Notes: generated by a model not told the origin, from the letters alone. 64,000 nt of DNA from Rhineura floridana (GCF_030035675.1 NC_084482.1:224174943-224238942); one strand, 5' to 3'. Numbered from the stretch's first letter, positions 33,221-43,971 are shown. A program made the numbers and translations.

Positions 33221-33500
33221 ACCGCCCCATAGCCGAAGCTCTCTGGGCGGTTCACAAGACAAGAAATATCAAAAATACAATAAACGTATAACAATATAAG
33301 CACATTAAAAGTTTAAAATATTAAAAATTAAAACAATATCAACGCATACAAACATGTTAAAAAGCCTGGGTGAAGAGAAAAGTTTTAACCTGGCGCCGGA
33401 AAGATAGTAACATTGGCGCCAAGCGTATCTCCTCTGGCAGATCGTTCCACAGTTCGGGGGCCACCACAGAAAAAGCCTTTTTCCGCGTTGCCACCCTCTG

Positions 33501-33759
33501 AGAAATAAATAACCCCACCCTTTGAGGAAGTTACATCATGGTAAACAAACATATAGAGATATCCCCAATACTGGTTAGAGGGAACATTTTCCTATCAAGG
33601 GGGGGGGATGCAAGCTTGCTTAAACCCAACAAGAATCGCTTCCATCTATGTGAGTAACAGTTGGATATGCTCCCTACTCCCTGTCCATGGGGAGGGAGGC
33701 TTTCCCCTTGTACCCATCCCTTTGACTGAAGAGAACATCACTGACACGGCCCCCATTTT
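33501..33759. other. No feature recognised
   Basis: Short non-coding interval with no clear repeat or gene. Confidence 0.35.
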
Positions 33760-33959
33760 TATTCATTTGTTTGATTTATATCCCGCCCTTCCTCCCAGCA
33801 GGAGCCCAGGGCAGCAAACAAAAGCACCAGAAACTCTAAAACATCATAAAAACAGACCCCAAAATACACTTAAACAAGACATCTTTAAAAATGTTTCTTA
33901 AACAAAGCTTTCAAAAAAATCTAAGATTAAAAACATTTTAAAAAAGGTTTAACATATTA
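33760..33959 (-). mobile_element. LINE 3' end (L2/CR1 type), reversed
   Basis: 'TATATCCCGCCCTTCCTCCC' and 'GCATCATAAAAACAGA'-like words are shared with 14703–14850. Confidence 0.6.
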
Positions 33960-34975
33960 ATAAGCAATTCCAATTTTATGCCGATGGAATTGAATTGGTT
34001 AAGCGCAAATTCTACCCGGGACATAGCCCCCGTGGCCCAACAAAATAGGGTTTGGTATATCCTGCCAAAATTGAGCAAGTTCTGGTTTTTGGGAAACAAG
34101 ACCAAAGGAAAGAAAGGCATGGAGGTTGGTGTAAGTAAATGCAAACATTATTTCACCCTTGAAGGGGACTGGAGAAATCCCACTTTCTGCCAATGTTATC
34201 ATGATTTTCATGCTTCCTCTAACTATTCTACGAACAAGAGATCCTCACCACTCAGAGAAAAAATGAGAGAAATCAAAACCTGCTTGCCTTTCTGCACAAT
34301 GGGACATACAAAACCGCAGGACCTTAATGATGGGCTCAGTAATAGGGTGGTCTTTTCTGCCCTTGGCTGGCATGGCCGCCGTAGGTTCTGGAGTATTGAG
34401 ACTTCAATCTGCAGTGGAAATTCTTGCAAATGAGACCAAAGAAGCTCTTCCTGTGGCCTCTAAGGCTATAAAGACCCTACAGGCAACCCAAACCCAAATA
34501 AGGAAAACGGTTCTCCAAAACAGGATGGCAGTAGGCTATTTGCTCCCTACGGACGGAGGGACTTGTGCCATCATTGGGAGCGAAAGTTGTTCCTACATAC
34601 AGTTCAGCTAGAGAGACTGAATCCCATGCCAACTCCATAGTATCATGTTGAGCAAATGGCAGAAGTAGCTTATGTTGACCGGAGTAGCGATTTTGATTGG
34701 TGGGGATGGCTACCGAATCCAGGGGGATGGGAGAAGGCCTAGTAAAAATCTACTAAAATATGTTATAATGGGATTATGCTTGCTAATGCTCATATATATA
34801 ATAGTCCAGTTGGCGTTATGTTGCATTAGAAGCTGTGTGACAAAAACTACTAAGTCCATCACAAAAACTGATGTTCGAATGATGCACATGGAGGTAACAA
34901 TGACAGAGAGGGAGGATCTACAGGAAGTAGATAAAGTAATACATGAAATGTCATTAATTGAATATTGAATTTGGC
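33960..34975 (+). pseudogene. Retroviral env remnant (fossil)
   Basis: The translated plus strand shows envelope parts in the expected order: surface-subunit debris (near 34000–34300), a hydrophobic fusion-peptide-like stretch and heptad region, and the conserved core VLQNRMAVGYLLPTDGGTCA near 34510–34575. That core resembles the immunosuppressive-domain and cysteine-motif block of gammaretrovirus-type transmembrane subunits. A membrane span (YVIMGLCLLMLIYIIVQLAL) and a short tail follow. The remnant is broken in several places. I see no adjoining LTR, gag or pol, so it is an isolated old fragment. Confidence 0.65.
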
Positions 34976-35229
34976 AATTAGAAACTACCAGAGGGGAGGA
35001 TATGATGGGGGGAAACTGGACAATGGAGGGGCCATTTTGGCTTATGCAGCCACTTTGGCCTCAGCATCCATCTTGGGTGCTCACCCATCTCTGGAAAAGC
35101 AAAATCCTCTCTGTCTCTGCAAAGGAAAAACTGAAAGGCCACCAAAATAGCAGGCGAAGGGAAGTGGAACAGTCTGTGGTTAAGCTAAAAGAAGAAGGTT
35201 GTTGGGGGTCTGAAACTCCCTATAAAACT

Positions 35230-35342
35230 CCTGTTCATAGCCAAGCATCCCCCTATGGATCCTTCGATGCACAGAAAGAGTTGAACTCTGCTTAAAGCTT
35301 TTTTCCCTGAAGGTAGCCATTCTGACGAAAGGTCTTTCAACT
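35230..35342 (-). pseudogene. Decayed terminal zinc finger(s) of the ZNF gene
   Basis: Below the stop of the zinc-finger exon the minus strand still resembles one to two C2H2 fingers (words matching 'SSTLSVH' and an 'RRIH' end). They are out of frame and lack the first cysteine pair. The equivalent finger is intact in sequence but out of frame in the duplicate gene at 54738–54815. Confidence 0.55.
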
Positions 35343-37006
35343 CTACAAGCATGTATAAGGTTTGTCCCCTATGTGACATCCTTGATGCGAAGTAAGGTGG
35401 CTACTCTGACTGAAGCTCTTTCCACACTCCAAGCATTTATAAGGTTTGTCCCCTGTGTGAGTTCTGTGATGCGAAGTAAGGTGGCTACTCTGACTGAAGG
35501 CCTTTCCACATTCCAAGCATTTATAAGGTTTGCTCCCTGTGTGAGTTCTTTGATGCGAAGTAAGCTGGCTACGGTCACTGAAACTCTTTCCACACTCCAA
35601 GCATTGATAAGGTTTGTTCCCTGTGTGAATTCTTTGATGCACTGTAAGGGCGCTACTCCACCTGAAGCTTTTTCCACAGTCGAAGCATTCATAAGGTTTG
35701 TCCCCTGTATGAGTTTTGTGATGCGAAGTAAGGTGGCTACTCTGACTGAAGCTCTTTCCGCACTCCAAGCATTTATAAGGTTTATCCCTTGTGTGAGTTC
35801 TGTGATGCGAAGTAAGGTGGCCACTCTGACAGAAGTTCTTTCCACATTCCAAACATTTATGAGGTTTGTCTCCTGTATGAATTCTGTGATGCAAAGTAAG
35901 GGTGCTACTCTGACAGAAGCTCTTTCCACACTCCAAGCATTGATAAGGTTTGTCCTGCGTATGAGTTCTTTGATGCGAAGTAAGAGTGCTACTGTGACTG
36001 AAGCCCTTTCCACACTTGAAGCATTTATAAGGTTTGTCTCCTGTATGAGTTCTTTGATGCGAAGTAAGGGCACTACTCTGATTGAAGCTTTTTCCACACT
36101 CCAAGCATTTATAAGGTTTGTCCCCTGTGTGAGTTCTGTGATGCAAAGTAAGGTGGCCATTCTGACTGAAGCTCTTTCCACACTCCAAGCATTGATAAGG
36201 TTTGTCCCCTGTATGAGTTCTGTGATGCAAAGTAAGGCCGCTACTCTGACTGAAGCTCTTTCCACACTCCAAGCATTTATAAGGTTTGTCCCCTGTGTGA
36301 ATTCTTTGATGCAATGTAAGGGTGCACGTCTCACTTAAGGTTTTTCCACTCTTGAAGCATTTATAAGGTTTGTCTACTGTGTGAATTCTTTGATGCAAAG
36401 TAAGGGTGTTACTCCACCTAAATCTTTTTCCACACTGCAAGCATTTATAAGGTTTGTCCCCTGTGTGAGTTCTTTGATGTGAAGTAAGATGGCTACTGTC
36501 ACTGAAGCTCTTTCCACAGTCAAAGCATTTATAAGGTTTGACTCCTGTGTGAGTTCTTTGATGTGAAGTAAGGGTGCTACTCTGACTGAAGCTCTTTCCA
36601 CACTCAAAGCATTTATACGGTTTCTCCCCTGTGTGAGTTCTTTGATGCGAAGTAAGGTGGTCACTCCGACTGAAGCGCTTTCCACACTCCAAGCATTTAT
36701 AAGGTTTGTCCCCTGTGTGAATCCTTTGATGCAAAGTAAGGTGGCTACTCTTACTGAAGGTTTTTCCACACTCGAAACATTTATAAGGTGTGTCCCCTGT
36801 GTGACATCTTTTATGCTTAGTAAGGTAGCCACTCCTACTGAAGCTTTTTCCACACTCCAAGCATTTATGAGGTTTGTCCCCTGTGTGAGTCTGTCTCTCC
36901 TCTTGTCTCTTTGCTCCATCCTGACTCCTCATTTTCTGCTCCTGCACCTGTTCCTCAGCTTTTTCCAGTGATACTTCAGATGGTTCTCCCTCAGCATTGA
37001 TGTATC
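35343..37006 (-). CDS. KRAB–C2H2 zinc-finger gene 1, terminal exon with 18 fingers
   Basis: The exon starts at 37006 after a consensus acceptor (TTCCATCAG). It opens with an acidic linker ([20 protein letters not shown]), followed by 18 tandem 28-residue C2H2 fingers with TGDKPYKC linkers, and ends at a stop in a nineteenth finger (KPYTCL). Finger 7 has lost a zinc-binding cysteine (CFKSGK). DNA-contact positions (-1, 3, 6) differ among fingers, e.g. Q/T/S, R/H/S and S/H/S, so the array would read a long specific site. The codons that would vary least in a pseudogene are intact across 550 codons, so I judge it functional or very recently so. Such proteins act in the nucleus; with a KRAB domain they recruit the TRIM28 silencing complex, typically to retroelements. 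The incoming splice phase (1) matches the upstream acidic exons. The orthologue is unknown. Confidence 0.85.
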
Positions 37007-38318
37007 CTGATGGAATGAAAAGGAAAGGAGATAAAATGCTGTGGAGAAATCCTGTGGATATATTATGATTTGTACTTTGAAACATATTTCTGGGAGCTCT
37101 GTTGATATCAGAGTTTAACTGTCAAAGCTCGAGGCCTTGTACGGAGTTAATTTTGAAGTAGGTGCTTGGTAACAGGTTGTGAAAAGAGACCAGAGACAAC
37201 TGTAACAAAAATCTGCTCCCTTGTTCCTCCATTTAAGGTGGACAGCCCAGTACTTATGCACAGCTGGAATTTACAAACCTAGGATGGATTCTGTCTGACA
37301 GGAACATGGCCCTTTCTACTGCCCACAGGGCAGATTGCATCTCCTCCCTCCCTCCCTCCCAAAATGTTAGCCCCCCGTTACCTGCTACACAAGACAGTGC
37401 AGGAAGAGGAGATCCCCAGGACAGATGGCACTCTGTGAGTTACTGGGGAAGAACAACGGACAAGTAAGAGTAGCGCTGTGACTTATGACGCAGCTGGGTC
37501 AAAGCCGAAAGGAAGCCCAGAGGTTCATGACAGATGTTCTTAGAGGTCGTTGATTCTTAGTGTCGCCATAATTCGTAATCGACTTGAAGGCACATAATAC
37601 ACACACACCTACACTACATGAGTTCAGCTTTAATTAATCCAAGAGAGCCCACTGCCCCACAAACCTACGTGGGAGGAAATATCCTTAAAATATTCCTGCT
37701 GTTGTTTAACCCGTCAAGTGGCTGAAGCTCCTCAGCTGCTTCGCATGGAGAGGGAGGGGAGGGGAGAAGCCCTTTTCAGACCGGTGACCGTTCTCCACAT
37801 TAAATATAAAAATGCCATGCACATTTTTTTTAAAAAAAGTTTTTAGGTAACAGCTTAGGTTAGCCTAAACCCTGTTTCCTTTACCTGTTAGATTTCTTTT
37901 AATTTCTCTTTTTTTTAATGCATATTTTAAATTGTTCTTAGTGAACCACTTAGAGGCTTTCTGTCAAGTAAGCAGTATATAGATTTTGTTAAATAAATAA
38001 ATACAGGTTGCATTTCAACTGACTTAAAACAGTCCTTGTTCAACAAGTGCTCCATTTTGCAAGTTTGATTTCTGCATGACTACTCAGAAGGAAGAACCTT
38101 GTGGAACTTACTCCTAAATTAATTATACATAGGATTGCAACTGTAGAAACAAAATGTATTGTTGGGAATCGCTGGCAGTCAGGCAGCTTTTTAAAATCAT
38201 TGGAATATACAGTAGGGCCCCACTCATACGGCAGGTTATGTTTCAGACGCCGGCTGGAAAGCAAAAACCACCGAAAAGAGGATCAGCTGTAGTGCGGGGG
38301 TCTGGAACCTAACCTAAC

Positions 38319-38389
38319 CTCCTCTTCTTTGAGACCCTGGACAAGTGGATCTTCTTCTCCTCCTTCACAACAGGAAATGAAGCCTGGCT
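38319..38389 (-). pseudogene. Degenerate third acidic exon of ZNF gene 1
   Basis: It reads ISCCEGGEEDPLVQGLKEEE after a TTGAAAG acceptor. It lacks the ETSA end, and its 71-bp length would break the frame if spliced in. It is a decayed copy of the exons at 38968 and 41915. Confidence 0.55.
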
Positions 38390-38967
38390 CTTTCAAGGAA
38401 ACACACAAGTTACTTTCGGCTACAAAACTAGCTGGGTCTCCTTCAGACTGTCAGGATTTGGAAGCCAAGCCAGATATTTTAATTTGGGGAATCTGTCAGT
38501 GGACGGAAGGGGAACTTCCACCTGACGGCCAACCTTCCTCTTTATAGCATGAGATGAGCTTGATCAAACCAAAGGCCTACCTAGTCCAGCATCTCCACAG
38601 GGCCTGAATGTGTATGGGAATTGCACAATTAGTCCTAATAATACTAATAATATTTATATCCTGTCCTTCCTTCCAAAGGGAATCCGGGGGGGGGGGGCAA
38701 AAAATGCTGAAGCACCGAAATCACCTTTAAAACAAAACATCTTTTATAAAAACAAGGACAGAAGGCTACAACCATCATGACTTGTAGCCCTTGAGAGCCT
38801 TCTCTTCCATGCATTTCTCCAGCTTCCTTTTTCAAGCCATCCGAGATGTCCACCAGGAAAACTCACCGCCTGATGGGCGACTCTCCCCTGGATGATATTA
38901 CTCAGGAACAGAAAAATGCTTCAATTCCCAGACCAAACAAGGACCCCCAGCACAGCTAAGCACCAAC

Positions 38968-39048
38968 CTGCTGAGGTCTCCTCCTCTTCTTTGACGACCT
39001 GGATAAACAGACTTTCTCCTTCTTCCTTACAGTAAGTGAGGTCTCGTT
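38968..39048 (-). CDS. Acidic linker exon of ZNF gene 1 (81 bp)
   Basis: Between an acceptor (CTTGAAAG) and a donor (GCAG/GTTGGTGC) the minus strand encodes RDLTYCKEEGESLFIQVVK followed by EEEETSA. It starts and ends in phase 1 and is a multiple of three, so inclusion or skipping keeps the frame. Its last base plus the next exon gives Gly-Tyr-Ile. Acidic exons of this kind join KRAB and finger exons in reptile ZNF genes. Confidence 0.7.
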
Positions 39049-39645
39049 CTTTCAAGGAAACAGACAAGATGTGTTACTTTTAACCACAACATAGAAAGTC
39101 AGGGATTCCATATCAAACAATTTCTACAACCTCGAATCTAAGACGAGGAAGCATTTTGAATTTTAATTCTGGGAGTGGGACAGGAAGAACCCCATTTAGA
39201 ATCAAGGCAAAAGGATCAGATCCCTTGCCACTGTGGATGTAAATTACCCCAATAAATGTCACACCCATTCAGAAGTAAGCCCCACCGAGTTCAATGGGAC
39301 ACCCTCCCAGGTAAGTGTGTTTGGGTTTGCAGATCAAATTATACCAGCTGTGGGGAACCTGTGGCCCACCAGATGTTGCTGAACTCCCATCACCCTAATC
39401 ATTGGCTATCCTTGCAGGAGCTGATGGAATTTACAGTTCACCAACATCTGGAGGGCCAAAGGTTCCCCTCCTCTTTTTAGGAGTCAGGAGCCTGGAGTCA
39501 GCCTGGCCCACAGGGGCCAACTAGACACACATGGGAGGCCCACAAGCCAGAGAGAAAGGCAAGGGTGCATCTCCTGCTGCTGTCCCCAATTCCGGAGGTG
39601 GCCCATAAACATCAGGACTGGTGGCCCTTGAGAGTCTTCTCTTCC

Positions 39646-41588
39646 GGACTTCCGGGAAGGGTGACTTCGCTTGTGCCTGCTTTTGGGACGGGCTCCCGCC
39701 TCAAAAGAAGCTTATTCAGATATAAATCAGTCAGAACATTTTTTTTTTTGACTGATGAAATTTCTCCCGGGCAGGGAGAAACGTAGAGATCAACCTCAAA
39801 GCCTGTTTTTGTTGGGAGGACTGGATTTCATTAATTTATGAGATAAGGTCCAGCCAACAATGCCGGACGGACTTCCTAACAAGCTCTATCTGCTTAAGCG
39901 ATACGTTTATCTTTTCTTGAAAGAGAGAACGGACTAACAGGCAAGCACCCTTCTTTCTATTATTTTTTTTACTTGGTTTAAATTGTTGCAGCAAAAGGAG
40001 ATTTGTCAGATTGATCGGCTTTGGACAACTTCTGGGTGAGATATAGCTCTTCTCTGTTATTCACGAAATTAACAGCTTATCTCTGTTTCTGTCGCAAAAA
40101 GCTGTCCTGGAAGTGCATTCTAAAGATAATAAACAGAAGAGGGATTTCTATTCCTGATTTCTATTCCGAGGAATATTATATTGTCTGGGACTATTCTCTT
40201 TTTGGTCTATTTTATTTTGACGAATCTGCTTCTTCACGACGCCACTAACTGTTTTGATGCTGGGAACTAAATTTATTTTGCATTCTTGAATATAGAGAGA
40301 TAAGGCAGGTTGCTCTGTTTATACTGTGATGTCATCAAGCCTGGAATATTAACCCAATTGTTGCTGAAATAAGAAGTGGTTCTTCTTTATTTTTGTTTTG
40401 CTTTGTTTTCGTGGTTTTAAAAATGGCAATCAAGAAAGTGGCTGAGAATCTGGAAGTAATTATGTTTCAGAAAATAATGGATGAGATTGAGATAACGAAA
40501 CAAACCCTGCGACAGGGTAGTAAGGAGCTGAAAATTGAACTGAGCAAAATGACGCAGGAGCTTAAAGAAATAGGGGACCCTGTGAGAGAGGAGAATGAGA
40601 TCAGAGATGAGAAAAGAAAAAATAAAGGGAAGATACAAGCCCTGGAGATTGGAACAAATGTGGAATTGGAAAAAGATCCGGAGTTTATGGATTTTAGAAA
40701 TAAAATCTACTTTTTGGAATTTAACGTTATCTCTGAAGAAATTAATGAAGATATTAGAGATAAAGTTATCAATGGCTTGGATAATCTTCTGGACTGGAAT
40801 GATGTGATGGAGCTTGATATAGAGAAAATCTATGGAATTAACTGCAGCCATGTGACAATGGAAAAACTCTCAAGAGATGAGCCAGTGCATTTTCTAAAAA
40901 AGAAGAACACAGATATGAATTTACAACAATGTTTCAGCAACTTATTCAGAATGGATGGCAAGAAAATATTTGGGATAGAGGAAATTCCCATCAGACTCTT
41001 ATTATATGACTATGGCTACAACAGCAAGATTATTATGGAATACTGATAATGGAAGATTGGACACTGAAATTACTGGACTTAACAGGACTATTGAAGATGG
41101 AAGATGGAACTAATAGGGATAATGGAATAATGGCTATTGAAATTATTGGACCTAACAGATTCTGATGAGATGGATTAATCGAAATGTTTATTTGGACTAT
41201 GGTTATGACAATAAGATTATTATAATTATTAACGAGATGGATTAATTGACATGTTTATTTGGAGAAAAATTGATAGATATATTTCTTAAAGAATTGAAAC
41301 CTCTCTTTGACTTTTTGTGGAAAGAATAAAGTAATGTTTATGAGATTTGATGATTAATTAAGATAACTACTGGAGGAAAGTGATTTTATAATATGATTTA
41401 AGAGACAGGATTGTTATATATTGTAGACCTATAACTGATTTGATATGTGACAAATGGGAAGTCAACATTTTATTTTTTTTTGTTTAATCATTTTTGTTTT
41501 GTTTTGTTTTTTGTCTTTGAATGTTTTATGATTTTGTTTTCTATGTTTTATGAAAATTTGAATAAAAATTATTGTAAAAAAAAAAAAA
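39646..41588 (+). mobile_element. L1-type element carrying ORF1 only (HAL1-like), with target duplication
   Basis: A 1943-bp insertion in a ZNF intron, opposite to the gene. It is flanked by a perfect 16-bp duplication GAGAGTCTTCTCTTCC (39630–39645 and 41589–41604). It has a 5' leader of about 780 bp, one ORF1-like frame, a 3' region of about 540 bp with a T/G-rich segment, AATAAAAATT and a poly(A) tail. There is no endonuclease or reverse transcriptase frame. Because a leader, ORF1 and tail are all present, it is not a simple 5' truncation. Mammalian HAL1 elements have the same plan. Confidence 0.75.
40423..41046 (+). CDS. L1-like ORF1 protein (coiled coil plus RNA-binding domain)
   Basis: 207 codons from the ATG at 40423. 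Residues about 5–75 are a charged heptad-rich coiled coil (KIMDEIEITKQTLRQGSKEL). Residues about 95–170 resemble the L1 ORF1p RRM (IYFLEFNVISEEINEDIRDK; DIEKIYGINC; LSRDEPVHFLKK). Residues about 170–205 resemble its C-terminal domain (LQQCFSNLFRMDGKKIF; IPIRLLLYD). The protein family binds LINE RNA as a trimer. It is shorter than typical ORF1p at both ends. The frame is intact, in contrast to most LINE frames in this window. The assignment rests on motif memory and not on a search. Confidence 0.6.
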   Translation: MAIKKVAENLEVIMFQKIMDEIEITKQTLRQGSKELKIELSKMTQELKEIGDPVREENEIRDEKRKNKGKIQALEIGTNVELEKDPEFMDFRNKIYFLEFNVISEEINEDIRDKVINGLDNLLDWNDVMELDIEKIYGINCSHVTMEKLSRDEPVHFLKKKNTDMNLQQCFSNLFRMDGKKIFGIEEIPIRLLLYDYGYNSKIIMEY

Positions 41589-41604
41589 GAGAGTCTTCTC
41601 TTCC

Positions 41605-41740
41605 ATGCATTTATTTATTTATATCCCACCCTTCCTCCCAGTAGGAGCCCGGGGGGCAAACAAAAACACTAAAAACACTCTCATCATTAAAAACAGGCTT
41701 TAAAATATATTAAAACCATCTTAAAAAGTAATTCCAACAG
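41605..41740 (-). mobile_element. LINE 3' end (L2/CR1 type), reversed
   Basis: Same family as 38644–38760. The two are the parallel flanks of the duplicated acidic-exon units. Confidence 0.55.
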
Positions 41741-41914
41741 ACACATGGGCATGAAGCCATTTTTCTCAGCCCCTTTTAAAACCATCCGAGATGTCCACCA
41801 GGAGAACTCACAGCCTGATGGGTGACTCTCCCCTGGATGACATTACTCAGGAACGGAAAAATGCTTCAGTTCCCAGATCAAAAGCCCCCCCCCCCAACAC
41901 AGCTAAGCACCGAC

Positions 41915-42001
41915 CTGCTGAGGTCTCCTCCTCTTCCTCCTCTTTGGGAACCTGAATAAGAAGATCCTCTCCGTCTTCCAAACAGGAATTGAGCTCCAAT
42001 T
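41915..42001 (-). CDS. Acidic linker exon of ZNF gene 1 (87 bp)
   Basis: It encodes LELNSCLEDGEDLLIQVPK then an EEEEEETSA end, between acceptor CTTGGAAG and donor GCAG/GTCGGTGC. Phase 1 at both ends. Its flanking intron (41750–41910) is clearly homologous to 38815–38965, so the two exons arose by tandem duplication. With the KRAB exon ending in phase 1, the splice KRAB–this exon–(38968 exon)–fingers stays in frame. Confidence 0.72.
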
Positions 42002-42099
42002 CTTCCAAGGAAAAAGACAGGACTAGTTACTTTTGACCACAAGAGCCATTCCAAGTCAAGCCATTTGTAGCTAAGAGGAGGGATTGTTTGGAACATGTT

Positions 42100-43500
42100 A
42101 ACTCCTGCACCCCCTGAAGAGGACAGGGCCGTGTGCCCAACCTGAACTGCCTGATGGGGAGGGCACGGTGGAACTCAGCCAGCCCAGCTGTTTTCATTTA
42201 GACAACACCATCTCATCACAAAGAGAGTGAAAACCAGCCCTGACAGCTTCGCCCTCCTCCTCCTCCTCCTCCCAAAAGGAGTCAGGGCTGCGCTTCACAT
42301 TTACACTTCTTGAGGAAACCTTTCTCCATGGAGATTAAGAGCGAAGCCACTGCAAGTTATTTGTGTAGCCAGAAATGGTCCCATAAGCTTTTCAGTGTCG
42401 TAGCTTGAGAATATATTTGCAAATATCAATGCTGGCATCGGGAAGAGACAGAAAAGGGCCAGAGTATATGGTTTGGATCTCTGGAAGGGAAATGATGGTG
42501 TGTTGCGTATAAATAAATGCTCCCTAAATGCTCTGAAAAACGTCCTATTGATTTTGATGGAGTCAACTTTGACGCAAGCATGTTTGGGATTGTAGTTTAA
42601 TTTTAACTTCCAGTTTATGATTCAGTTATAATTTGCATATCGAAAGGGCTCCAGCAATGGGGGTGGTGGATGGGGGAGTGAGAAATTTGTCAGAAAGAGT
42701 GTTTCTCCCCCCACCCCCTTCTCCCCATAATCCATCTCTGGTACCAACCATGCAAATGCTGAATTAGACAAAATAGGGAAAAGCACATAAAGTCAAGTTC
42801 TAAGTCATGGTACGATTCTGAAAAATATATGTAGAAATGAATGATGGAAAATATAGTCTATGGCTGAGTACACAATAATGTCCAATTTCTAATGCACATG
42901 CAATTTACCGCACAGAGTGTGATGTGAACTACTAGCTTTGTAGACAAGATGTGCATACACTCCCAATGACAACACAGCAATAAAAGGCAGAGGTGTGCTA
43001 ATACAGAAATATAAAATGCAAAGATAAAATGCACAACGTATCTCAAATAATTTGCCAAACGCGTTTCGACTTGAAGCAAATCTTCTTCAGTGGCATCTAT
43101 TTGGAGAGCTTCTCCAGAGAATCTTCCTCACCCGAAACACACAACAATATGCGGAATGCAGCATCATTCTTGCAGAAACTGCACTAGGGCTGTCTTGAGA
43201 ACTGGCAAGGACTTCAATTCCAATGTGTGGGGGCAGGATCCAGGCAGGCACCAGTCCTGCTCACAGACTGGTGCAAGCACAGGGGTGCCCACCTTGATTC
43301 TGCAAGCTGCCACCTCCGCGTCTTCCTAGGCCCCAAAGGTATAAACTGGGCAGAGGGAGGGAGGGAGAGGGAGAGAGTGCTCTCCCAAGCGCCAATGGAG
43401 CAGCAATTCCCACTGTAGAGTTTGGACTACAGCTCCCAGAATCCCTAGTGAGAAACTGACTTTCCACTCCACACATCATTGGCACAAATGGCCTTCAACA
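42100..43500. other. ZNF gene 1 intron, no further feature
   Basis: Non-coding, with no exon recognised between the KRAB and acidic exons. Around 43050–43090 lies a repeat-like word 'GCCAAACGCGTTTCGACTTG' that I cannot place. Confidence 0.4.
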
Positions 43501-43530
43501 TCTATCAGTTAAGAAAATGTGTCTCCTTAC

Positions 43531-43654
43531 TGAAAGAGGCTCCAACCTCATAATTCTCCTCTATGGCTTCCCTGCGCGGAGCGCTTTGGCCCGGATCCAG
43601 CAGAGCCCACTCCTCCTCCATGAAATGCGCCTCCTCCTTAAAGGTCACCAGACC
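43531..43654 (-). CDS. KRAB-A exon of ZNF gene 1
   Basis: 124 bp between acceptor CTTCTTTCAG and donor TTTCA/GTAAGG. It encodes GLVTFKEEAHFMEEEWALLD, then PGQSAPRREAIEENYEVGAS, a KRAB-A box with the usual VTF, EEEW, LLDPGQ and ENYE blocks. The normally conserved ALYREVMLENY part reads APRREAIEENY, so TRIM28 binding may be weakened. It enters in phase 0 and leaves in phase 1, matching the downstream exons. It is the 5'-most exon I can assign with confidence; the start codon should lie further right. Confidence 0.78.
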
Positions 43655-43741
43655 CTGAAAGAAGAACATGCCCTCTGCTCAAGAGACAGCCTCTTCCGCA
43701 CAGACCATTGTGTCCAGCTTGAAAGGGGAAGGGGCAACAGG

Positions 43742-43971
43742 GTGTGCTTCAATCACTCACAGCATTCAAAGAGCTCCTCCCATGCGTCAAAGTTGGATCC
43801 TGAGGCGAGGGTCCAGTAATGATCTGGCCCGCAGAGCCAGAAAGGGTTCCCACGGCTGGTTTTGAAACTGGAGAACTGTGAACGCTGAAAGCAGAAAGAG
43901 CATTTAGCTTGACCCATTCTCCAAATGAGCAAAACTTTAGGATCAAATCCAGAACTTCTCAACACGGCCAT
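43742..43971 (-). other. Possible upstream exon of ZNF gene 1 (uncertain)
   Basis: A minus-strand frame at 43753–43971 ends FWLCGPDHYWTLASGSNFD, then AWEELFECCE and a stop. It lies directly upstream of the KRAB exon. The translation has no family I recognise. It may be a 5' UTR exon, an alternative short product or chance. Confidence 0.25.

Larger units (their letters stand above)
27742..33500 (-). mobile_element. L2 3' end, reversed, split by the gypsy element
   Basis: The pieces 27742–27785 (TTTA run and 'AAAGTTATAGACCGC') and 33221–33500 ('CCCATAGCCGAAGCTCTCTG' and the antisense C-terminal block) join across the gypsy insertion. Confidence 0.75.

Noticed and set aside
33960-34975. A domesticated envelope gene
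   Set aside because: The remnant is broken in several places and has no exon or promoter context, so I treat it as a fossil.
35373-36338. 321-codon plus-strand frame, and long minus-strand frames in another phase, over the zinc-finger exon
   Set aside because: They are regular shadows of the 84-bp finger repeat; the sequence period keeps other frames open.
35343-37006. CRISPR-like regular repeats
   Set aside because: The 84-bp period is the C2H2 finger unit in a coding frame, in a vertebrate genome.
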